Source of the DNA: Bryobacterales bacterium
GTDB taxonomy: Bacteria > Cyanobacteriota > Vampirovibrionia > Obscuribacterales > Obscuribacteraceae
Direction: 5' to 3'
Assembly (NCBI GenBank): GCA_903970295.1
Contig: CAJCHQ010000545.1
Coordinates: forward strand, 1-7,931
Length of the DNA stretch: 7,931 nt
Part shown: in pieces, positions 1 to 5,910 of the stretch
Layout: each line of letters opens with the position of its first letter
How positions within the stretch are numbered: position 1 is the first letter of the stretch
Translations under genes and position numbers: made by a program
The notes under the pieces: model-generated
What the model was told of the DNA's origin: nothing
Database searches by the model: none
The model's input: only the letters and a program-made list of their open reading frames with translations

Positions 1-194
1 GGGGGTTGAACACCGGGTTTTCCCGATTCAGCTGCATATAAGCGCAGCTGTTGCTCGGTTCGCGGAGCCGTCAGCATGTCGTTGACGAGTGGAACTGCAT
101 CTTTGTCCCACAACGGTGTGAGCATGAAGATGGCAGCTGAGCCAGATAGCAACAGTGTTATTCCGGCCAGGGTAATTTTGCTTTTTCTAGTCAT
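1..194 (-). CDS. P1: array paralog, N-terminal 64 residues only (runs off the left edge)
   Basis: Only the first 64 codons lie in the window. The ATG at 194 follows a perfect AGGAGG Shine-Dalgarno (201-206) by 6 nt. The protein opens with a basic n-region (MTRKSK) and a hydrophobic segment to about residue 26, as expected of a Sec signal peptide or N-terminal anchor. The motif TEQQLRLYAAE (46-56) matches VEQIRLYPAD in P4 and AEELHLYPLR in P5, and its tyrosine is residue 53 in P1, P3, P4 and P5. That shared distance supports both the family assignment and the start codon. It is probably the downstream member of the P5-P1 operon, 91 nt after P2. A 6-bp inverted repeat (207-212/218-223) lies just upstream of the Shine-Dalgarno. 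Subtype cannot be decided, because the diagnostic C-terminal half is outside the window. Function is unknown. Confidence 0.85.
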   Translation of the reverse strand, partial: MTRKSKITLAGITLLLSGSAAIFMLTPLWDKDAVPLVNDMLTAPRTEQQLRLYAAESGKPGVQP

Positions 195-200
195 AAGCAA

Positions 201-206
201 CCTCCT
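201..206 (-). promoter_or_regulatory. Shine-Dalgarno of P1
   Basis: The minus strand reads AGGAGG, then 6 nt, then ATG at 194. It fixes the start of a gene that is otherwise visible only as a short fragment. Confidence 0.85.
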
Positions 207-252
207 GTTCGGTAGACCCGAACCTAGTAGTAGTGAGTCGAAGCCAGCCGAC

Positions 253-277
253 GGAACCGCTCGATATAAGCGGTTCC
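253..277 (-). other. Intercistronic hairpin between P2 and P1
   Basis: A perfect 9-bp inverted repeat (253-261 and 269-277) with a 7-nt loop begins 8 nt after the P2 stop codon. On the minus strand the 3' arm is followed by GTCGGCTGG, not a U-run, so it does not look like a standard intrinsic terminator. A role in RNA processing, 3'-end protection or partial attenuation is possible. It is one of five such hairpins in the array. Confidence 0.65.
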
Positions 278-285
278 ATCGTTAT

Positions 286-1569
286 TCAGTGACTAGTTTG
301 AGGTTCTGGAATGGCGAAGATGTCTTCTATTTTCGGCATTACCATTAGCTCGGGCGGGGGCATCGCACTGTGAATGCCTTCGCTGGGGTGATGATCGATC
401 ATCTTCTTTGGCGACGACTGACCGGGCTCGATGTAGGAAACCAGATGGAGCAGACCGTTGTCGTCGTAGAAATTGCAGATGTCACCCCAACGCACACCAT
501 CAGCGGTGACGTTGTAATCGTCTTCGGTCCACACCCTTGGAGTGGGACCGTCGGTAATCATGTCCCATTCACGCAGTGGTGCATCATTGGCATCCAGCTG
601 CGTGACCGTGTAGATTTTGAAGTTGCGCATGACGACCATGCCATCTTCTACAACCCGAGTAAACCACCAGACATTGTTGAAGAGCTTATGGTGACCAGAC
701 GCATCGAAATACGTGATATCGATGGTTTCGGGACCGATTGCGAGTTGCATCGAAAGGGTGCCGTCCGGTCGAAACACATCGGCCGAAGTCAAAACGTAGG
801 TGGAAGTTGAGCGCACCCGCAAAACCTTGCCACCGGGATAGAAGCCGACAAGTCTGGAACCAGCAACCCATCGAGTGAGATGAGCCATTTCGATCGGCTG
901 CTTGCGGTCATCGAAGATCGTGATATCGTGCGAGCTGTCTGCATTCAAAACGTTGAGAAAGACGATTTGTTGCGCCTCGTTCCATTTGGTCTGGCGCAGC
1001 ATAGTCGGAGTCGTGTCCCACTTCTCAGGTCCTTGTCCAAAGAGCGCTTCGGAAGCGAGCTTGAGACCATCGCCAAAATAAGTGCGCGAGAGATAGTCGC
1101 CGCCGGGCAATTGAGCACGCGTCATTTGACGCAACCCCCCGGTCCCGAACTGAATTTCGGAGAGGGAAGTAATGCCGTCTGCAGCGAAGCGTGTTCCATG
1201 TTTCAAGAGCTTCGTGTGACCATCGGCTGCCAGGGGGAAATACTCGAGCTTGTATTCAACCGAGCCATCGGCACGCAGATACAGATCGATTTCACTTCCG
1301 TCCGGCTCGTCGATTTGCTTTTGTGGTTCGCCCAGAGGTGAGAGGTATAGACTCTCTACAGCACCCGGCTCTTGATTGTTGTCGCTGGCTGGTTGCAAGT
1401 TTATGGCCATGGCCGTGTCAGACTGGCCAACCAGGCTGTCTGCAATTGCAGTGCCAGTCGAAGAGCCGGTGGGCGAAGGCGGTAAAGACTGCCATTCCGC
1501 CACCCCAACTGCAATGACGCAGGCGATCAGACCGGCAGCCGCCAGTCCGATCAGGAAGGTACGGTTCAT
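286..1569 (-). CDS. P2: exported beta-repeat paralog, subtype A, 427 aa, function unknown
   Basis: The start chosen is the ATG at 1569, 7 nt after GGAG within AGGTGGAG (1577-1584). An in-frame ATG at 1635 would add 22 residues before the signal sequence and has no ribosome binding site. Residues 4-23 are hydrophobic. They contain LIAC (14-17), which formally fits a lipobox, but hydrophobic residues follow the cysteine and no paralog shares it, so an uncleaved anchor or ordinary signal peptide is as likely. Residues 28-72 form an S/T/P/A-rich linker. This copy has a longer linker but lacks about 20 residues between the LYLSP motif (74-78) and YLRADGS (97-103). Core landmarks are LNADSS (208-213), FYPGGK (243-248), FRPDGTL (266-272), FDASG (288-292) and WWFTRVVEDG (301-310, diagnostic of subtype A). 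The tail ends EDIFAIPEPQ, a degenerate form of DLPIPxPQ. Beta-rich repeats are inferred. The stop is TGA. Confidence 0.87.
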   Translation of the reverse strand: MNRTFLIGLAAAGLIACVIAVGVAEWQSLPPSPTGSSTGTAIADSLVGQSDTAMAINLQPASDNNQEPGAVESLYLSPLGEPQKQIDEPDGSEIDLYLRADGSVEYKLEYFPLAADGHTKLLKHGTRFAADGITSLSEIQFGTGGLRQMTRAQLPGGDYLSRTYFGDGLKLASEALFGQGPEKWDTTPTMLRQTKWNEAQQIVFLNVLNADSSHDITIFDDRKQPIEMAHLTRWVAGSRLVGFYPGGKVLRVRSTSTYVLTSADVFRPDGTLSMQLAIGPETIDITYFDASGHHKLFNNVWWFTRVVEDGMVVMRNFKIYTVTQLDANDAPLREWDMITDGPTPRVWTEDDYNVTADGVRWGDICNFYDDNGLLHLVSYIEPGQSSPKKMIDHHPSEGIHSAMPPPELMVMPKIEDIFAIPEPQTSH

Positions 1570-1576
1570 CTCAATT

Positions 1577-1584
1577 CTCCACCT
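1577..1584 (-). promoter_or_regulatory. Shine-Dalgarno deciding the P2 start
   Basis: The minus strand reads AGGTGGAG, 7 nt before the ATG at 1569. It supports that codon over the in-frame ATG at 1635, which overlaps the P3 stop codon (ATGA). Confidence 0.75.
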
Positions 1585-1588
1585 GTTG

Positions 1589-1615
1589 ACCCGGCGGTAA
1601 TTTCTACCGCCGGGT
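1589..1615 (-). other. Strong intercistronic hairpin between P3 and P2
   Basis: A perfect 11-bp, GC-rich inverted repeat (1589-1599 and 1605-1615) has a 5-nt loop. It starts 16 nt after the P3 stop and ends 19 nt before the P2 ATG, just upstream of the P2 Shine-Dalgarno. There is no U-run, and no room for a promoter between the hairpin and P2. P2 must therefore be reached by read-through, which argues for an RNA processing, stability or translation-tuning role over full termination. Confidence 0.75.
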
Positions 1616-1631
1616 GACGCGGGATGACAAA

Positions 1632-2939
1632 TCATCTGCCTCCCCGCCCTCCTTGTGGTCGAGGAATCGGCAGATCGGCGTCGAGCACCGGCAAAATTAG
1701 CTCCGCCTGCGATACCGCCGGCGGCATCAGATGTTCTGCCACAGTATGCTCGACTGACCAGTCTTGACCATTATCGGCTCCGCTTTGACAATCCACTCTT
1801 TCCAGAGTGTTGTCATTGCGGCGATAAAAGTACAACAAGCGTTTGCAGAAAGAGGCCGGATAGGCACCGTGCGCATCGGCCTCCACCTTTTTGTCGAACT
1901 CCTGATAAGACCAGACGGTAGGCGGTCCTTTTTCACCAGGCATGAGACTGTTCCAGAACCAGCTGCGAAGATCGTGCCCTTGCGAATCAGTTTCGGTTAC
2001 CGTCCAAAGACGCATATTCGTCATCCTCGCGATACCATGTTCTTCGACGCGAGTAAAGAACCAGGTTTGACCGAGAGTCTTGAACCTGCCAGTGGCGTCA
2101 AAGTCAACCATTTCGAGGATGCCGTCCGAAATATCTGCGGTCAGCTCGAGAGTTCCGTCGGCCCGAAATTTGCGAACGTGAGTCGTGAAATAATCGGACG
2201 TGGATTCGAGTTCGATTTGTTTGCCGCCTGGATAATAAAGCGTGATCGTCGAGCCGACGACACCAGGAAATAGCCTGGATAAACCAACCTGAATGCCGTT
2301 CTCGTCGAAGTTGAGAATCGTGCGCGAACTGTCGGCATTGAGCACGCTCGAATAGGCAAGCTTATGATTGGCGTACCAGCGAGTTTCCTTCAACAGCTGC
2401 AGAGTAGGGTCATAGGAATTGAAACCAGTGCCCACCTCCGTCAGCGACTGAGGATCTACCCCATCATCGAAATAAGAAGTGGTGAGATAGTGGCCGTTGG
2501 CCAGCATGCTGCCGTGCTCGCGGCGAAAGCCACGCAGATCGTAGAGACTGTCACTGATTTTGGTGACACCGTCGCCGGCAAAGGCGGTCACGGCGCGCAA
2601 AGGACCTTTTGATTGTCCAGCCGCTCTGGGAAAATATTCGACGCTGAACTGCCTGGTGCGATCGGGGCGTAGAAAAAGATCGACGACGCCGCCGTCAGAC
2701 TTTTCCTCTTCAATCGGTAAACGATTGCTTAGGGCACCCTGACTGAAATCGCGCGCAAAATCGAACTGACCGCCAGGCGGATAAATCTGCACCTGCTCAT
2801 TGCTGACAGGCGCCGCCAACAGATCACTGAGTGAGGGGCGAGGATGAGATTCGCCGAAGCCGAAAAATAAAGCACTGGCACCGAGCGCGGTACCAACCAA
2901 GAGCCCGCTCAAAGCCACCACGGATGTGGTCATTTTCAT
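1632..2939 (-). CDS. P3: exported beta-repeat paralog, subtype A, 435 aa, function unknown
   Basis: The ATG at 2939 is 7 nt after GGAG within AAGGAG (2947-2952). This start places the conserved QIYP tyrosine at residue 53, as in P1, P4 and P5; the alternative ATG two codons later would not. The N-terminus is a signal peptide or anchor (hydrophobic about 6-27, possible cleavage after GASA). Then come EQVQIYP (48-54), LFLRPDRTRQFSVEYFP (88-104), FAGDG (120-124), YFDDG (156-160), YDPTLQLLKETRWY (176-189), VLNADSSRT (199-207), FDENG (211), YYPGGK (235), FRADGTL (258), FDATG (280), WFFTRVEEHG (293-302) and WSYQEF (343-348). The tail has PP near 406 and DADLPIPRPQ (420-429), ending GGRGGR. These landmarks are read directly; a repeated beta-hairpin fold is inferred. 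It is the longest copy seen. The stop is TGA. Confidence 0.9.
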   Translation of the reverse strand: MKMTTSVVALSGLLVGTALGASALFFGFGESHPRPSLSDLLAAPVSNEQVQIYPPGGQFDFARDFSQGALSNRLPIEEEKSDGGVVDLFLRPDRTRQFSVEYFPRAAGQSKGPLRAVTAFAGDGVTKISDSLYDLRGFRREHGSMLANGHYLTTSYFDDGVDPQSLTEVGTGFNSYDPTLQLLKETRWYANHKLAYSSVLNADSSRTILNFDENGIQVGLSRLFPGVVGSTITLYYPGGKQIELESTSDYFTTHVRKFRADGTLELTADISDGILEMVDFDATGRFKTLGQTWFFTRVEEHGIARMTNMRLWTVTETDSQGHDLRSWFWNSLMPGEKGPPTVWSYQEFDKKVEADAHGAYPASFCKRLLYFYRRNDNTLERVDCQSGADNGQDWSVEHTVAEHLMPPAVSQAELILPVLDADLPIPRPQGGRGGR

Positions 2940-3065
2940 GGCTCATCTCCTTAAAGTTAGGTTCATAGAGGGCACAGTTCATGGGGTTCACCTGCACATG
3001 TAACAGGGGAGCCCGATGAATTGCGATGCAATAGTCCCGATAGCTTGCCACTCGAAGCAGCTCTC

Positions 3066-3096
3066 GGTCCGGCGGCAAAATCGCAGCTGCCGGACC
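3066..3096 (-). other. Hairpin in the 164-nt P4-P3 gap
   Basis: An 8-bp perfect inverted repeat (3066-3073 and 3089-3096) begins 7 nt after the P4 stop, and the loop could add two further pairs after one mismatch. No U-run follows. The rest of this gap (2940-3065) holds no gene that I can support. A small inverted repeat (ATTGC/GCAAT, 3019-3031) is present, and I found no convincing -35/-10 pair. Confidence 0.6.
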
Positions 3097-3103
3097 AAGG
3101 TTC

Positions 3104-4383
3104 TCACATGCCGCCCGTCTGTGGAAAAGGAATCGGCAAATCCAGATCGATCGTCGCAAATTCGCGGTCACGAGCTGGCACTGGGGGCGGTTGCAGATTC
3201 TCTGCCGCCGCATGCTCGACAAACCAATCTTTGATCGCGCTATCGGCCGGGTAAAAATCGGTGCGTTGAAGCGTGCCGTCTTCTTGCCTGTAGAAGTTGA
3301 CGCGACTCTTTAGAGGAATCGGATTTGGGCCAGCCGTGACGGTATTGAAGGTCTGGTATGACCAGATCCTTCCAGACTCGCCTGAGCCAAACCAACTCCA
3401 CTGCTGCGTCTGTTTGCCGTTTTGATCGAACTCCAGCACTTCGCTGAGGACTGGATTGGTGATCTTAGCGACGCCGTTATCGGTGACCCGGGTGAAATAC
3501 CATGTCTGGTCGAGCACTTTCAGCTTACCAGTGGCATCCCAACGAATCAGCTCGAGAGTCGTCGAACTCAAAATTTCAGTCAATTGCAAGGTGCCGTTTG
3601 GACGATAGTAAAGCGCCGTCGTCTCGTAAACGTTGGCACTACCCTGCAAACGCACCTGCTTGGTACCCGGATAGTAAGCGACAAAAGTGGCTCCGTCGCA
3701 GTACTGAGGCAATTGCATGATTTCAACTTGAGCACCGCGCTCGTCGAGGGCGATCACGGTGCGCGACATGTCGTCATGCAAGATGTTCGTGTACGCGACT
3801 TTGCCATCTTTATACCAGTGCGTTTCGCTAAGCAGTTGCGGATCATGATCCCATTTGATTGGACCCTGACCGACTACTTTCAACGAGGCTCTGGTCAGAC
3901 CGTCATCGAAATAAGTGACCGTCTCATAGTCGCCATTCGGCAGTCTGCGACCGCGCATCTGGCGCATGCCTTTGACAGTGAACTGCGACTCTTGCAGTTT
4001 TGCAAGCCGTCTCCCGAAAAAGTCGAAGCCGCCGCCAATGGATTGGGGAAGCCAGGGGGTGCCGCGAAAAATGCCAGAGAAAATTCCCGCGTACGATCAG
4101 CCCGGTAGTATGTGTCGATAAACCCGCCATCGGCTTCTTTCTGGCGAGTGAACGGGCGACCCTTGATCAAGTCCGCGTTCAAATAATCAGCGGCGCTCAC
4201 CAAGGCGAGCTTCTCGTCGGCAGGGTAGAGGCGGATTTGCTCGACGGGCTGCTGTCCGATTAGCAACTGCTCGGCATTTATCTTGTGGCTTGAGATTGAT
4301 GGACTGACCAACATGTAAGCGGTGGAAAGCAGAACGCAAACCAACAGTCCAGTCAAACCCAGCACAGAACTAAGCATTCTCAT
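3104..4383 (-). pseudogene. P4: subtype A paralog broken by a single-base frameshift
   Basis: Two overlapping reading frames together make one family member. From the ATG at 4383 (Shine-Dalgarno GGGAGGA, 4389-4395) the first frame gives a signal or anchor segment (about 5-26), VEQIRLYPAD (47-56), RPFTR, TYYRADRT and STFSGDG, in register with P5 up to codon 126 (4006-4008). Homology then continues in the -1 frame (LAKLQESQ...), in exact register with P3, to the TGA at 3104. Adding one base at 4006-4008 restores 426 residues, close to the 427 of P2 and P5. As written, translation departs there and stops at 3895 after 162 residues. Downstream landmarks remain: YFDDG, YYPGTK, YRPNGTL, WDATG, WYFTRV, WSYQTF and DLPIPFPQ. 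LNxDSS has decayed to LHDDMS. There is no long homopolymer and no canonical slippery heptamer, so real decay or a sequencing error are the main options. Confidence 0.85.
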
Positions 4384-4388
4384 GATCG

Positions 4389-4401
4389 TCCTCCCTGGAG
4401 G
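4389..4401 (-). promoter_or_regulatory. P4 Shine-Dalgarno within a small self-complementary element
   Basis: The minus strand reads CCTCCAGGGAGGA, 5 nt before the ATG at 4383. The GAGG of the Shine-Dalgarno can pair with CCTC just upstream across a 4-nt loop, which could partly hide the ribosome binding site. The hairpin is short (4 bp), so any effect is uncertain. The site supports the start at 4383 over the in-frame ATG at 4455. Confidence 0.5.
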
Positions 4402-4419
4402 TTCGGCATTCAAAATGCT

Positions 4420-4448
4420 CCGGCGACCTCTAGAGCAGAAGTCGCCGG
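4420..4448 (-). other. Intercistronic hairpin between P5 and P4
   Basis: A perfect 8-bp GC-rich inverted repeat (4420-4427 and 4441-4448) with a 13-nt loop begins 8 nt after the P5 stop. The loop includes the palindrome CTCTAGAG (4428-4435). No U-run follows on the minus strand. Confidence 0.6.
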
Positions 4449-4456
4449 CCTTCATA

Positions 4457-5740
4457 TCAGTGCATGCCGTGTTCGTGCTGTTCTTGCGGAATCGGCAGGT
4501 CTTCGAGTTGCGGAAAGACGACTTCAGCCGCTGGTACAGGCGGCGGTCTCAGATTGTCTTGAGCCGTGTGTGCTTGAGTCCAACTGGGAAGCTTGCGGTC
4601 GGCAGGATCGTATTCAGTTCTATTTGACCAACCAACATCATCTTGGTAATACGTGGTGATCGATTGGCACAAAACCGGAGGCGAGCCAGCCAACTTGTTG
4701 AATTCTGCATAAGACCAGATCGTTGGGCTGGCATTCAAAAACACCGACCAGGTCCAGGCTCGCGCATCGTGACCAGTGGCATCGGGTTCGGTCACCTGGA
4801 AGATGTGCAGATTCTTCATCTTAGCGACACCGTTTTCCTCAACTCTGTTGAAGAACCAGATTTGCTTGAGCAAGACGGTTTTGCCCGCAGCATCGTAGAA
4901 AGTGATGGTAATCATGCCGGACGAAAGTACGACTGTTTTATCGAGAGTGCCATTTGGGCGGAAGAGTCTGGCTGTGGTCTTATCGTAGGTGGTTGTCAGC
5001 GACAGCCGCGTGTTCCGAGTACCCGGGTAGAAACTATCGACTGTCGACTCGATGCCATAGCGCCCCACTTTGCTCACCGTGAGCGGCAAGCCACTGTCGT
5101 CGTAGAGAGTAATGTCGCGCGACGAGTCAGGATTCAGCGTGCTTTCGTAAGAAAGCGAATGGTCACGACGAAAGCGCTTCTCGCGAAGAAGTTGTGGTGC
5201 ACTATCGTATTGATCCGGTCCCTGTCCTGTCTCTTTCATGTCAGCCACCGTGACGCCGTCGCCGTAGTAAGTAAACGTCTGGTAGTCACCGTTGGGCAGG
5301 ACGGCGGCGCGCAATTGGCGGATGCCGTTAGCACCAAAGATCGCTTGGCCGGCGGCAGTCTCACCGTCGGCAGCATAGAGCGTGATCGCTTTCAGGGTAG
5401 CCAGCGCTCCGACCGGGGCAGGAAAATATTCCAGGGCGAACTCTGGAGTGAGGTCTGCGCGCAGGTAGATGTCGGTGACGCTGCCGTCGACTTTTAGCTG
5501 GCGTTTGAAAGGACGCCCGGCCAAATTGAACCTGGTTATAAAGTCTTCGGAAGTGACCAGTTGCTGCCCGTCACGGAGAGGGTAGAGATGCAGCTCTTCC
5601 GCGTTGGGCGTGACGCCGACCAGCTGATTGGCTGTTCTTTGCGCAGCGTCTGAATCAATGCCGCCAAATCGCAAGATTGCGGCGGCCGCGACACTAGCCA
5701 ACAAAACAGCTGTGCATACAAGTGGGGTCAGCAGCTTCAT
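4457..5740 (-). CDS. P5: exported beta-repeat paralog, subtype A, 427 aa, function unknown
   Basis: The ATG at 5740 (MKLL) lies 6 nt after GGAG (5747-5750). An in-frame ATG four codons upstream has no Shine-Dalgarno and would move the conserved tyrosine away from residue 53. The N-terminus is MKLL followed by a hydrophobic segment to about residue 23, rich in alanine, so signal cleavage near 20 is possible. Core landmarks are AEELHLYP (47-54), GRPFKR (75-80), IYLRADLTPEFALEYFP (91-107), YAADG (122-126), YYGDG (158-162), TLNPDSSRD (201-209), YDDSG (213), FYPGT (237), FRPNGTL (260), YDAAG (282), WFFNRVEENG (295-304) and WSYAEF (342-347). The tail has RPPPVP (398-403) and EDLPIPQEQ (413-421), with a His-rich tip. 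It is the first gene after the 170-nt gap and probably opens the P5-P1 unit. The stop is TGA. Confidence 0.9.
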   Translation of the reverse strand: MKLLTPLVCTAVLLASVAAAAILRFGGIDSDAAQRTANQLVGVTPNAEELHLYPLRDGQQLVTSEDFITRFNLAGRPFKRQLKVDGSVTDIYLRADLTPEFALEYFPAPVGALATLKAITLYAADGETAAGQAIFGANGIRQLRAAVLPNGDYQTFTYYGDGVTVADMKETGQGPDQYDSAPQLLREKRFRRDHSLSYESTLNPDSSRDITLYDDSGLPLTVSKVGRYGIESTVDSFYPGTRNTRLSLTTTYDKTTARLFRPNGTLDKTVVLSSGMITITFYDAAGKTVLLKQIWFFNRVEENGVAKMKNLHIFQVTEPDATGHDARAWTWSVFLNASPTIWSYAEFNKLAGSPPVLCQSITTYYQDDVGWSNRTEYDPADRKLPSWTQAHTAQDNLRPPPVPAAEVVFPQLEDLPIPQEQHEHGMH

Positions 5741-5780
5741 TCTCGTCTCCATACTAAACGGATTGCATTTGCATCAATTA

Positions 5781-5828
5781 CAGTCAATCGGTTTCGCTTC
5801 ACCCGCAAGAGGAGAAGCCGATAGACTG
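5781..5828 (-). promoter_or_regulatory. Long imperfect inverted repeat upstream of P5
   Basis: The arms pair as 5781-5785/5824-5828, one A-A mismatch, 5787-5791/5818-5822, a bulge, then 5797-5800/5814-5817 around a 13-nt loop. Segment 5787-5793 could instead pair with 5830-5836, so two exclusive folds are possible. It sits 41 nt before the P5 ATG and 42 nt after the terminator-like hairpin, within a 170-nt gap that has no gene. It could be a leader structure or an operator. I saw no convincing promoter boxes. Confidence 0.4.
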
Positions 5829-5869
5829 CAACCGATGAGCGAAAGTCCTTTTCGTCTTGGGCAAATCCA

Positions 5870-5907
5870 AAAGACAGTGCACTCCTCGAACGCAGCGCAC
5901 TGTCTTT
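5870..5907 (-). terminator. Terminator-like hairpin after P6
   Basis: A perfect 11-bp inverted repeat (5870-5880 and 5897-5907) with a 16-nt loop begins 3 nt after the P6 stop. On the minus strand the 3' arm ends in CTTTT before GG, giving a short U-run, the only one among the array's hairpins. The large loop and short U-run make it a moderate candidate. It would end a P7-P6 transcript and separate it from P5. Confidence 0.5.
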
Positions 5908-5910
5908 AAG

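Noticed and set aside
76..348. A 90-codon + strand frame covering the P2-P1 gap
   Set aside because: It overlaps P1 and the P2 end in antisense, has no Shine-Dalgarno that I can see, and its product is low in recognisable features.
2824..3222. A minus-strand 132-codon frame across the P4-P3 gap
   Set aside because: It overlaps the P4 end and the P3 start in another frame. Its product shows no family motif or signal peptide, and it would conflict with two well-supported genes.
3895..4130. Programmed -1 frameshifting in P4
   Set aside because: The shift point near 4006-4008 has no canonical X-XXY-YYZ heptamer, and no other paralog has a frame change there. A base loss or a sequencing error is simpler.
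4643..5497. Open + strand frame of 284 codons
   Set aside because: It lies wholly antisense to P5, which has strong family conservation. The + strand product has no recognisable domain, and open antisense frames are expected here. Other + strand frames (for example 370-810, 880-1341, 3422-4108, 6391-6816) are rejected for the same reason.
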